From contig JAJTUQ010000007.1 in the NCBI GenBank assembly GCA_021399445.1, positions 1,054,001 through 1,118,000 of the forward strand: a DNA stretch of 64,000 bases, read 5' to 3'. The notes under the pieces were generated by a model, which worked only from the letters and a program-made list of their open reading frames with translations, did not search any database and was not told where the DNA came from. Every line of letters starts with the position of its first letter. Positions within the stretch are counted from its first letter, which is position 1. Both the position numbers and the translations under genes were made by a program. The stretch is from Xylogone sp. PMI_703. Lineage: Eukaryota; Ascomycota; Leotiomycetes. Shown in pieces: positions 45,678 through 56,453 of this stretch.

Positions 45678-47129
45678 TTGAAAGACTTTGACTATCAAGA
45701 GTTGTGGGACGATTTAACGATGACCTTAAGGCTCTGAGGGACCGTATATGAGAGCGAATTTATCCTGACGAGGGGGGAAGGATCTCCTCAGCGACCCGAC
45801 AGACTCTATAAAGGGGAGGGCTATGGCCCAGATGGGGAAGACCTTGGCACCAACACAATCCTTCGCTATCTTGTGAGGGTAGTCGGTAACGAGGAGAGCA
45901 AAACCTTGACAAATCACGCAGCTCTTGGTACCACCTACTCTGCCGTCTCTGTGGTACTCTCAATAACACTGCACACCTTTACCCCCGTGAATGCTGCGGA
46001 GGGTTGCCGTATTCCGCACCGAACCCTAGAGTACAATATCCAGACTCAGCTGTGGTGCCGACATCGCTGATCATGGCGCCAGGAAACGTCGCATTTCACA
46101 GCCCGGGATGCGGCATTACTATGGGCGTAGTCGTATGATTTGCTCTTGGAAAAGCATAGGCGGAGGAATACACGAGGATTGGACTAGCGCTTGGAGCGAG
46201 ACCATGCTGAACCTGTGGAGAACAGGAAACTATCGAATGAGGACGCCGCCAGCCATCTAATCTAATCAATCTGATCATCTGATAAGCCGACAGCCCCACT
46301 TTTTGTCGTGACGAGAGCAACCTCTTTCCTGTTTTATCTTATCTGATCCGAAATCGCGACGCCATAGCCAATCCACATCTATCCTCTTTGTCCTCCAAGC
46401 CTACTCCGCATTGAGGGCTTTTTGGTGTTCACCAATAACATTCTTCTCCCATGTGCCACCAGCTCTCTTGGCTCGCGTGTTCGGCTTTAGGACGCTCCAT
46501 CATCCGAATCTCTTGGTACACAGGTGTTTATTGACAAGTCTTTCAGCCCGTCTTGCATGTGGCTGTCCTGGCATCGATGGAGAAGGTTACCAAGACGGCC
46601 ATGCATGTTCAATCAACAGAAAAAGTTGCAGAGGTCGACCTAATCGCAGTAAATGTTACGGAAATGGAAGCCGTCCCTTCTGTCATAAGAGGGCTTGCAA
46701 TGTGGGAAGGAGGGGGACAAGTGCTCTGTTAGCCTTCCCAGGCTCAAAGGCTCGCACAAGGCAGTACAGAGAGTTCCATCCTATACAGCCGCCCCGCCAC
46801 GATTTCTATTGGTAATTGTGGAAATAGCTCGTGCCAGGGGCCCCCTTCATCAAGGTAGGAACCGCTGCACTTGTGCGTAATGCTCAGGTCCTGTAGCTCC
46901 GCGTTGAGTACCCGTTTAAGCCAGTTTATTTCCTTCTTGCCCCTGTTACGCTTGGTAGCTGCTAGTATAAGGCAGTGGGAGTTCCGCATTCCCTTTCCTT
47001 CCTGCTTTTTTCAGTCAATCAGTTCTATTGCAATACTCTCGTTTTGTTTTTGTAAGTCGCAGAGCCTACTTCGAACCGAGTATTCATTCACTCGTTTATT
47101 TCAAACGTATACCATAATACGTGTTGGAG
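45678..47129. promoter_or_regulatory. Divergent upstream region of two surface-protein genes
   Basis: About 1.45 kb between the BIM1-like gene and the GPI-type gene, so both promoters should lie here. Frames at 46411-46880 have a few cysteines but no signal peptide or family. Confidence 0.4.
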
Positions 47130-47989
47130 ATGATTGCTATTCGGTTCATCCTCGCTGGAGCCATTGCTCTTAGTGGTGTCTCTGCACATGCCGTTGACGA
47201 CCACTTATGGACTCGAGCACTCCTGAAGCGCCAGGCACCTGGAACTCCAGCTTACAACTGCCATGATAACTGTGGTAAGTAGAGCCTCTATTCAAATCTT
47301 CCCAAGGCAGATATCTCACCACACTGCAGGCGAGGCGATCCTCGAGGCACGAAACGGTGGGGACATTTGCAATGACAACATCTTCTTGACGGACTACAAA
47401 TACTGTCTCCAGTGCGCCGGTCCTGATAATCAGGACATTTGGCAGTTCTATGGTCCATCCTTGACTCCGACCGCCTCTGGTTGTGGCCTGTCGACCACGC
47501 CTCTCTCTGGTAAACAGGCCGATGTGCCTCCGGCTCTCCCAGCTGCGTCGGCTTCAACTGCCTCTTCTGCTGCTGCCTCTTCTGCTGTTGCCTCTAGTTC
47601 TACTACCTCTGCTGAACCATCGTCAGCACCAGCTGCAACAACATCTACCACTACATCTTCAACTGAAGCCATATCCAGCTCCTCCTCTGCAGCTCCAAGC
47701 TCTGCCCCTGGAGAGCTTTCCTCAGTTGCCGCCAGCTCCACACCTGCCGCTGCTCCTTCAAGCACTCGCACGAGTTCATTGATAACTGGCACCCCCATCT
47801 CGGGCGGCAATTCTACTAACCCCCCATCTGTGAGTACCTTGGTTCCCTCCGTTTGATCTGTATGGTAATTCCTAACGAACATAGCCTACTTCTTCCTTTA
47901 CATTTAACGCCGCCAGCATGCAATCTGCCAGCAGCATCAGCTTCGTCGCTGCCATGGCTTTTGGTGCTCTATGTGTTATCTTCAATTAG
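47130..47989 (+). CDS. Secreted Ser/Thr-rich, probably GPI-anchored protein
   Basis: Three exons, 47130-47274, 47330-47829 and 47885-47989, encode 249 residues. A signal peptide (about 1-19, 'IRFILAGAIALSGVSA') is followed by 'LLKRQAPG', a likely Kex2-type KR processing site. A small Cys domain follows at about 43-110: 'YNCHDNCGEAILEARNGGDIC', 'YKYCLQCAGPDNQDIWQFYGPSL' and 'GCGL'. The rest is a long Ser/Ala/Thr stalk, likely O-mannosylated, and a hydrophobic C-terminus 'SISFVAAMAFGALCVIFN' as expected for a GPI signal. I recognise the architecture, common among fungal wall or surface proteins, but not a specific function. An effector-like or wall role is speculation. Confidence 0.78.
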
Positions 47990-48710
47990 AGTTGTCAAGG
48001 AGTGATGCACAGACAGCTCTTATGGTTGATTAACTACTGAAATAATTCTTTTGTCTGGGCTTCAGTTTAGTTTGTGGTGTTGGGATGCTTTGTCCGTTTT
48101 GCGAATGGCAACAGCTCTCCTTTACCCCAGTGTAATATTTTAATTCATAGCTATTGCAAGATCAAATACACCCGAAGGGCCCATCACGACATATGAGGTG
48201 GAGTGAATATGCTAGTGTTCCATCTGGGAATAACTTGATGTGGCTCTTGGCTGTTGCAGATCTTGTGATATGTATTTAGGTTTCTTAACGTCTGATATGA
48301 ATGGCAAAAATAATTATGGTAAAGATTTGTATTGAGTTATAAGACAGAACAATTCCGTATAAAACTATAGGGTGTATTGAAACATCATAGTCGGCTTGTT
48401 TGTGCTTCAAGTTTTATTTCGAGTGTAAAGCCATAGATTTCAGATATTGCATATTGATCAATCTTCCACACAGTATATTTCTTTCGGAATATCTCACAGT
48501 ATGCTTCTCCGGCTCTCCATTAAAGTGCAACTGTTCAAAAGGCTGAGGTGGTAAGATAGAGATGACGATCCCAAGCATGATGCACTCCCCGCTATCGGCT
48601 TCCCCACCTCCCGATAACAGCTTCTCCCCTAGCTATCAACCACACTTTATTCCCACCTCGAGCAACCTCACAGCCACTTCTCATAACAAATCTCCATACT
48701 AGCCCCAAAC
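47990..48710. promoter_or_regulatory. Spacer with NIT3 promoter
   Basis: About 720 AT-rich bases with the 3' end of the GPI-type gene and the NIT3 promoter. Pyrimidine-rich just before the start. No gene is seen. Confidence 0.4.
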
Positions 48711-49710
48711 ATGGCGAAACTTCTCAAGAAGCCATTGAAATTGGCTCTAATACAATTAGCCAGCAGTATGTTCTCCAAACGCACCCCAAATGGCCTTCAC
48801 ATCCAATTACCCCTCTTACCAGCTTCATAAGCTAACCCGCCACCAAAAAGCCGCGGATAAGGCCCACAACCTCTCCCACGCCCGCCAAAAGGTCCTCGAA
48901 GCATCCCAAAAAGGCGCAAACCTCATCGTCCTCCCAGAATGCTTCAACTCTCCTTATGGAACCCAGTATTTCCCCTCATACGCTGAGACCCTCCAGCCTT
49001 CCCCGCCCTCACAAACCGCATCTCCCTCCTTCCACGCTCTCTCCTCCATGGCCGCGGAAGCAAATGCCTATCTCGTAGGAGGAAGCATACCCGAGTACTC
49101 CCCCACCACGAAGAAACACTACAACACCAGCCTCACATTCAATCCCCGAGGCGACCTCCTCGCGACTCATAGAAAAGTGCACCTCTTCGACATCGACATC
49201 CCCGGCAAGATCACCTTCCGCGAATCAGAGGTCCTCTCACCCGGAAACAAAATTACCATCATCGATCTCCCTGAGTACGGCAAGATCGCCATCGCCATCT
49301 GCTACGATATCCGATTCCCAGAGCTAGCCATGGTGGCAGCAAGGAAGGGCTGCTTCGCGTTGATATATCCGGGGGCCTTCAACACCACGACAGGGCCGCT
49401 CCATTGGAGATTGCAGGGCCAGGCGCGGGCGATGGATAATCAGGTATATGTGGCGATGTGCAGTCCGGCGCGGGATATGAATGCGACGTACCATGCGTGG
49501 GGACATAGTCTTGTGGTTGATCCTATGGCGCAGGTATTGGCTGAAGCGGATGAGGGGGAGGAGATTGTGTATGTGGAGCTGAATGGGGAGAAGATTGATG
49601 AGACGAGGAAGGGGATTCCGATCTATACGCAGAGGAGGTTCGATGTTTACCCTGATGTTAGCGAGTCGGGGTGTAAGTTTGAGGACGATGCATTGAATGA
49701 AGGGATATAA
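48711..49710 (+). CDS. NIT3: Nit3-type omega-amidase (carbon-nitrogen hydrolase)
   Basis: Two exons, 48711-48765 and 48851-49710, encode 304 residues. The nitrilase-superfamily triad is visible: Glu48 in 'LIVLPECFNSPYG', Lys127 in 'HRKVHLFDIDIPGKITF' and Cys169 in 'IAIAICYDIRFPEL'. 'LIYPGAFNTTTGPLHW' follows. The closest families are Nit2/Nit3 omega-amidases, which hydrolyse alpha-ketoglutaramate and related amides (or deaminated glutathione, Nit1 type); the 'KITFRESEVLSPG' block favours Nit2/Nit3. Location is cytosolic or mitochondrial; no clear targeting signal. The acceptor is an unusual AAAAG with a CTAAC branch site just upstream. Confidence 0.9.
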
Positions 49711-50099
49711 TAGAAGGTTTGCTTGAAAATAGGTAAAATGATAATGAATGTGTTAAAATGATTGTATGGGGAAATGTTGGCTAATGAACCTTCACGACAA
49801 ACCACCTTGGGAGCTTCAAGTCCCTTTTACCTATCACCCAAGGTATTGGTCACGTAGGCACCTTGGATTTTAAAGGAAATGCTCTCAATTCTTAGCACAC
49901 AGTCCTTAGTATACCCCTATATTACGAAGAAAAGAGCATTATTTAACCTCATCTCGGACTCATATGATGTGCATAACCGCACCATCAATTGACCGCCCTT
50001 CATATAACTTATACCTCTGAGGAACTCAAGGGAAATCATAGAAATATTTTAATTCATCGGTCATCTTGCCATGCTTGGAATATTCCTTCTAAGAGGATG
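49711..50099. other. Convergent 3' spacer
   Basis: About 390 bases between NIT3 and the kinase-like gene. Nothing further is seen. Confidence 0.4.
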
Positions 50100-50795
50100 T
50101 TAGCGAGTCCAAGGTAACGTGTCCATTGAACTCACAAGCAGATCCAAAAACTCATTAAAAAGTCTTCTCTCCAACCTCAGACAACCTTGTCTATGTTCGG
50201 AAAAGACATAAAGCTTGTTAGCGTTAGCTGACTCTGAATATGTATGTGAGAAATCAAAGTCCATCCAGAGTACCCTCCCTGTATCTTTCTGGATCATCAT
50301 ATTCCGAGGATGCGGATCTCCATGGTGGATTCTTGCATTGTGAATAGCGTCTAGGATTGTGCCGAGTTTAGCTGCCCGGTCTTCTGAGAATGTTGAAACG
50401 TCGAAGTGGTGTAGATTTGGAATATATTCGAGAAGGATAGCGTTTGGGAGAAGCTTATCATCCATGAGTTTGTCTAAAAATGGCCTGCATGATTTCGGAT
50501 CAATTCGCGTTATGTCCCGGTAGAAGTATGGAACAACTCCTTGGTGGCATAGTCCTTTGGCCTTGAGTCGATGATAAGCACGCCTCTCACGGAGAAATGG
50601 CTCGGTTATATCAATGTTGTTTGCTGAAGCAAATGGATCACACGTGTGATACTTAAACTGGGTGAGCTGATCTTCAGGAACAAGCATGGAGGGACATACC
50701 ACTTTTAGAACTCGGAGTTCCTTCCCCACAGACACCTGAAAGATGCTGGAATACTGACTCATGTAGAGTTTTAATAAAATTGATGTTGACAACAT
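50100..50795 (-). CDS. Kinase-like phosphotransferase-fold protein
   Basis: Single open frame of 231 residues. It carries the catalytic loop 'IHHGDPHPRNMMI' (His158, Asp160, Asn165) followed by 'VLWMDFDFSH' (Asp179/Asp181 in place of DFG), typical of the aminoglycoside-phosphotransferase/RIO-like protein-kinase-fold. The N-lobe is short: 'GKELRVLKVV' could supply the ATP-binding Lys, and 'FLRERRAYHRLKAKG' the C-helix Glu. It is clearly smaller than classical kinases. Fungal genomes carry many such genes of unknown substrate. The start may instead be the Met at 50762. The gene stands back to back with an unrecognised gene at 51033. Confidence 0.65.
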   Translation of the reverse strand: MLSTSILLKLYMSQYSSIFQVSVGKELRVLKVVCPSMLVPEDQLTQFKYHTCDPFASANNIDITEPFLRERRAYHRLKAKGLCHQGVVPYFYRDITRIDPKSCRPFLDKLMDDKLLPNAILLEYIPNLHHFDVSTFSEDRAAKLGTILDAIHNARIHHGDPHPRNMMIQKDTGRVLWMDFDFSHTYSESANANKLYVFSEHRQGCLRLERRLFNEFLDLLVSSMDTLPWTR

Positions 50796-51032
50796 TTGTC
50801 TTCATGGTTGGGTAACAGTCAAGGACAGCAAATGATTTCTGGAATGAAATGGAGGATGTGTCACTTTATTCACTGTTCAATTCTCGATGACTGCGTCATA
50901 TATTTCTAAAATACATCAGGGTAGGCAAACGGGTGATTACCAATATTCACTTTTATTCTTAATTTTGGCCACTTTATTTACCTCATTACTTTCACAAGTA
51001 CCTCCGGAGCATATCACACATCCTCTCGTGAC

Positions 51033-51932
51033 TTGTTTATACCTTTTACTCATTATAGGAGCTCTGATGATCGTCATTCCTTCTTCATATTAGATACGGC
51101 CAATTCAGTGCACTCAGTCGTGATGACTGCGGTTACCTTGATGGGTTATTTACAGTTAGGGCTCCCAGGCCTAACTGTAATTGATCTAGGACAGTCCAGG
51201 TCAAACACAGTGAATGACAGATACGGACATGGAGATATCACCCATATCGGAGTTTGGCAAGACTTCAATCTCAGAACGATCACAACCAGCTATGGTGCGG
51301 TCTTGAAAAATACTGCCATAGCACCGGAACCAATGCCTACTACTCCTCCCCAACCAATAACTTCAGAGGTCAGCGTCTGGCAACGTGTTTCTCTCTACCT
51401 AGATAGTAGAGTAAGGCGTGCTCTGAATGCTGGTTTTCATTACATGCGCACCCAGAACAGACTGAGAGGCCATTCAGTCATCTCTACTGGTGAGGGTGAA
51501 CTCGCTCAGATACCAGGAGGATTCAGACCTGGCCGAGCGTTTTTCGTCGGCAACCTCCGAGTGGCACGGAGGGTCAACCGTGTCCCAGGAGACCTCAAGC
51601 CGTCATACAAGTGGTCATCTGCCCTGCGGAACACGCGAATGCAACAAATGGAATATAAACCGGCACTATCCCAGGTTAACTGGTACATGCGCCAGCATAG
51701 CACTCGCTACGGTTTCATACTCACGGATAGAGAATTGGTTGCCATCCGCAGGCTGGATAACAACGGACGATTGGAACTTTCAGAACCGATCCCTTGGACC
51801 ACTAGAGGAACCAGTCAACAACCACAATTAACTGTTTTGTTGGCGTTATGGTACTTGGGTATGCTCGCATCTGAGAATCCTGGATGGAGATTACCTGGTG
51901 GGCTTCCAGCTGATTTGTCAGCTCGTCACTAA
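51033..51932 (+). CDS. Unrecognised fungal protein
   Basis: Open frame of 299 residues, possibly missing an upstream exon, because the first about 25 residues look atypical and the frame at 50887-51093 ends nearby. The C-terminal half has a distinctive block: 'QVNWYMRQHSTRYGFILTDRELVAIRRLDNNGRLELSEPIPW', then 'LTVLLALWYLGMLASENPGW'. I associate this pattern with a widespread group of fungal hypothetical proteins, and the Q-Y-M/RYGFILTD/E-V-A-I-R spacing recalls PD-(D/E)XK nuclease-like folds. That link is inference only and no catalytic residues are established. It lies about 240 bases from the divergent kinase-like gene. Confidence 0.55.
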   Translation: MFIPFTHYRSSDDRHSFFILDTANSVHSVVMTAVTLMGYLQLGLPGLTVIDLGQSRSNTVNDRYGHGDITHIGVWQDFNLRTITTSYGAVLKNTAIAPEPMPTTPPQPITSEVSVWQRVSLYLDSRVRRALNAGFHYMRTQNRLRGHSVISTGEGELAQIPGGFRPGRAFFVGNLRVARRVNRVPGDLKPSYKWSSALRNTRMQQMEYKPALSQVNWYMRQHSTRYGFILTDRELVAIRRLDNNGRLELSEPIPWTTRGTSQQPQLTVLLALWYLGMLASENPGWRLPGGLPADLSARH

Positions 51933-52787
51933 GGTGGATGGCTTTATTTTCTCTTCTCTAGATACCCTATTGGAGAGATGATCTCCTGGTTAGGGGTGAT
52001 ATGTTGTTATTGCAGGAGGAAGCAAGATGTGGCCATATTGGTGGATTGTAGAGAGAATTGAGATTACAGGAAAGAGCTGCATAGACAAAGGGATTGTCTG
52101 GGGCGTAGGTCACATGACCTACAACAGTTTTTGTTTTGTGTTGCTTGAACATAGATAATTGATTTCATTCCTTCCTTCTCAGTGTTCCTATGTCTCAATT
52201 GACCACCGAGGAGTCGTCATCTCCCCAAGGAGCCAAGCCTCTGATGCCTCAATCTCAGTGTAAAAGTCGGGACGCCAAGCGCCACAAACGAATATGGACT
52301 CATAGCAAATAGTGCCCGGGCCAATCATTGGAGACGGCTGCCCCGAGAACTTCCCAATTGGTTTGTGAGAGATAAGATTCCGCTCCGCTCCACCGCATCC
52401 CCAAGAACATCTAGAAGAGCTCCGCCCACATCCCGCCACTTACAACCCCACTAGGGTCGCTTGGTGCTCCGCCGTAGCCTCGCTACCAAGGCTCGGCTTC
52501 TGAGTTGCAACACAGTCTTCGTAAGTCCAATTCCCATCATTCGATCATTCGATTGACCTAAGACCTTGGCGAGTATTACCGCGGAATGGTAAGTATCATT
52601 TGTCTTGTCATTTTCGTATTCTCTTGGATATATATATCCGCTAAATTTCCGTCGTCATATCAACCCCCTCTCTATCTCTCTATGTCTGGTTGATATCACA
52701 AATAGTCGATATCTGTTTAAAAGTGCAAATAGATATTTCTCACGTAATATTATCACTCTCTTATATTAAATTCTTTAATTCTATGAT
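51933..52787. promoter_or_regulatory. Upstream region of the ENA ATPase
   Basis: About 850 bases, probably the ENA promoter and 5' leader; GC-rich near 52380-52480, strongly pyrimidine/AT-rich near 52600-52780. No gene is supported. Confidence 0.4.
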
Positions 52788-55700
52788 ATGGCTGAGAAGC
52801 CGCGGCACCCGTTTCTGTTATCCGTTGAGGATGCCGCTCAGCAATATGGAACAAATCTGGAAACCGGGTTGACTACTCGGAAGGTAAGAGAACTTCAAGA
52901 GAAGTACCCTAAGAATGAGTTACAAGGAGGAGGCGGGATTCCTTGGTACAAGATATTTCTCAAGCAGCTTATCAATGCAATGGGCTTGGTATGTTACGTA
53001 GATGTCAAACTACTCTTCCTTGACTAACATTTATTAGGTTCTTTTCTTTGCAATGGCATTAAGTTTTGGAGTCGGGGATAACATTGAGGGAGGAGTCTTA
53101 GCTGCTGTCATCTGTCTCAATGTTACAATAGGATTCTATCAGGAGTATTCAGCTGAAAAGAAAATGGATTCATTACGAGCTCTTTCTTCTCCAAGTGCCG
53201 CTGTACTTCGGGATGGTCGTGTTTCTGTAATTCCTAGGTGTGTATCTGTGCCGCCTGATATTTATTAGTGTGCCCACTAACTTGGATGCAGCCCACAAGT
53301 TGTACCTGGCGATATCGTCATTCTCAAACCTGGTGACACGGTACCAGCAGATCTTAGACTGTTTGAGGTCATGAACCTTAACTGCGATGAGAAATCTCTC
53401 ACTGGCGAAGCAGAACCTGTTGAAAAGAGATCTGAGAACAACATTACTGTCCCAGGACATGACGACAAGCTGGCTACTGATGAGACAGAGGTGGGTATTG
53501 CTGATCGATTCAATATGGCATATTCGACCACTGTGGTAACCAAGGGACGAGGAAGAGGTATAGTTACAGCGACAGGAATGAAGACCGAAGTTGGAAAGAT
53601 CGCAGCATCAACGAATAGACGGCCAAGAAAGGCTGGTAGATCTATGAATTACAAGAAATATGGGAAGACTCAGCCCATCAAAGGACTCGTACGGCGGATT
53701 TATGATGTGGCAGGAAAATTTCTTGGACTAACTGAGGGTACTCCACTTCAACGTAAGTTGGCGAGATTGGCTTACTTGTTATTCGGAGTTGCCATTCTAC
53801 TTGCTATCATCGTGTTTGGAGTAAATCGGTTCAATGTTACTGATGAAGTTGCTATTTACGCAATATCCACTGGCATTGCTATTATCCCAGAATCACTGAT
53901 TGCGTAAGTGCCGATCTGGTTTTGCAACGCTGAGATATGGCTAACTGTGTCTTAGTGTGCTAACTATTACCATGGTTGTGGGCATGACTGTAATGCGGAA
54001 AGCCAATGTAGTGATTAGAGATTTATCGGCACTTGAAGCATTAGGAGGAGTTACAAACATATGTTCCGATAAAACGGGTACTTTGACCCAAGGTGCCATG
54101 ATCACTAAAAGAATTTGGCTGCCGACCGCGGGGGTATTTACAGTCAACCAGTCTTTAGATCCTAATGACCCTACTCAAGGCACTGTTACGAAAGTATCGG
54201 ATCCCTCGCCAACTGCACCTCCTCCTGGCCAGGAGGAAGTTAAAGACTATGATCGACAACGAAGCACTGCTGGGCTGACATTTGACATTCCTTCTGAGAA
54301 GGCGGCTAAAGACCAGTCCAAAAAGAGCGAAAAGTCTGACATAGGAGAACCTGTGGTAATGACATCTGACCTAGAAGAGTTTCTACAAGCCATGGTGCTG
54401 TGCAATTTGGCTACTGTGAAGCACGAACGGTTAGAAGATGGAAGTATGAAATGGCAGACGACAGGAGAACCAACTGAAATTGCTATGGCGGTCTTTGCCC
54501 ATCGATTCGACGTTAAGAAGAAGACGCTCGTAGAACACGGCTGGAAACAAGTCGGAGAATTTCCCTTCGATAGCACTATCAAACGCATGTCTGTTGTCTA
54601 CAATAAGCCTGGTTTTGAAGACAGTGTTATATACACGAAGGGTGCTGTAGAAAGGATTGTCGATCTTTGCTCATATATTGTATCGGAAGGGGAAGCCGAA
54701 CAATTGACGGAAGAGATGAAAAATAATATTATGACTCACATGGATAACCTTGCAGCCCAGGGGCAGCGGGTTTTGGCTGTTGCGTCAAGAGTCTGGCAAG
54801 GAAAATTTAGGGCCGAGTCAGGACATAAAATCGATGACAATATTCGATCAGAAGTCGAGAGTGATCTCTACTTCCTCGGTCTAGTAGGAATTTACGATCC
54901 TCCACGTGATGAATCAAAGGCGTCCGTTCAGGAATGCTCTCAAGCTGGCATCAAAGTTCACATGCTTACGGTGAGATACTTTATTCACAGCTATCCATTG
55001 ATATCAATAATGAGCTAATAATAATAATTAGGGAGATCATCCGGCAACGGCTACCGCAATTGCAAAAGAAATTGGAATTATCCCTAAAAATATGGGCATC
55101 CTTCCTGCGGATGTCTCGGCTTCCATCGTCAAGAAGGCGACAGAATTCGATTCTATGACGGACGCAGAAATCGATGCTATGCCAGAGTTGCCCCTCGTGA
55201 TTGCTCGATGTGCACCTTCAACTAAAACACGCATGATAGAAGCCCTTCGCCGTCGTCGCCTTTTTATGGCTATGACTGGTGATGGTGTAAACGATGCACC
55301 GAGTTTAAGTTCAGCTGATGTAGGGATAGCAATGGGCCTTACAGGATCTGATGTCGCAAAGGGAGCGGCAAAAATCGTGCTCACAGATGATAAATTCAAC
55401 AGCATTGTGGCCGCTATCCGCGAAGGAAGACGGATGTTTGATAATATCCAGAAGTTCATACTCCATCTTCTTGTTTCCAATGTAGCGGAAGTTATTCTTT
55501 TAATTGCGGGTCTTGGATTCCAAGACCACACAGGGTTTTCTGTGTTCCCTCTGTCTCCTCTCCAGATCCTTTGGATAAACATGATAACATCTAGCTTTCC
55601 TGCATTTGGTCTTGGCCGCGAAAAGGCTAGTTCGGAAATAATGCGTCGTCCACCGCATGATAATAAAAAGGGAGTATTCACAATCCAAATTCTGGCTGAT

Positions 55701-56453
55701 ATGATGATCTACGGAGTTCTTATGGGGACTTTCTGCATGCTCACGTTCGTTATCATTATATACGGCGTGCACGATGGTGCTCTAGGAGAAAATTGCAATC
55801 GATTCTATAGCGACTCTTGTGGTCCTGTATTTAGAGCTCGTGCCACGGTCTTCGTCGAACTGACTTGGTTGATTCTCATCTCAGCTTGGGAATTTAAGGA
55901 TATTCGTCGGAGCATGTTCCGACTTGATCCTTACACGGAGAGTAGATTCCCCGTCTTTAGAGATATCTATGCGAACCGCTTCCTCTTCTGGGCCGTGGTT
56001 ATCGGTGCAGTATCAGTATTCCCTGCTGTCTATATCCCCGGTCTTAATACAAAGGTTTTTAAACATAAGGGTATTTCCTGGGAATGGTCGCTCGCCGCTG
56101 GATCCTTAATTCTCTATGTCCTTGGAGTTGAGGCATGGAAGGCGTGCAAGCGCAAGTGGGCACTCTTTGATGAGGGTGTGACGATTGATGAAACAGCAGA
56201 TAGGAGTCGATCACTCATGAGAGGTGCTGGAAAGATTGGTGGCTTGAAGCAGGGGTTCTTTACAATCGCGAAGAGTGCGAGTTTACCTTTGAGTAGGTCC
56301 TTAAGTCGGAGAGGGACTGAGAAGACGCTTGTTAATGAAGGAAATGGAGGTGGAACTGAAGGTAGGGATAAAGCTGTTGAACTGGAAGAACATGTCGGTA
56401 GTGGTGTAGTGAAGAGGCGAGGCTCTGTGAACCATGGAGAGCTTCCGCAATAA
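52788..56453 (+). CDS. ENA1: ENA-type P-type ATPase, Na+/K+ exporter
   Basis: Five exons, 52788-52988, 53038-53237, 53292-53903, 53956-54970 and 55032-56453, encode 1149 residues. This is a P-type ATPase of subclass IID. The actuator domain carries 'SLTGEAEPV' (TGE), the phosphorylation motif is 'ICSDKTGTLTQG' with Asp376, and the nucleotide-binding domain contains 'KGAVERI'. 'TGDHP' and 'MTGDGVNDAPSL' complete the hinge. Membrane helices include 'VAIYAISTGIAIIPESLIAVLTITM' and a C-terminal block from 'FILHLLVSNVAEVILLIAGLGF'. The length is near yeast Ena1 (about 1090), with an extended acidic/Arg-rich C-terminal tail. ENA pumps export Na+ (or K+) across the plasma membrane and are usually induced by salt and alkaline pH. 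Some filamentous-fungal ENA paralogues prefer other locations; which this is cannot be said. Confidence 0.94.

Noticed and set aside
47448..47882. Minus-strand frame opposite the Ser/Thr-rich GPI-type gene
   Set aside because: Low-complexity Glu/Ala/Val translation is the complement of Ser/Ala/Thr codons, not a gene.
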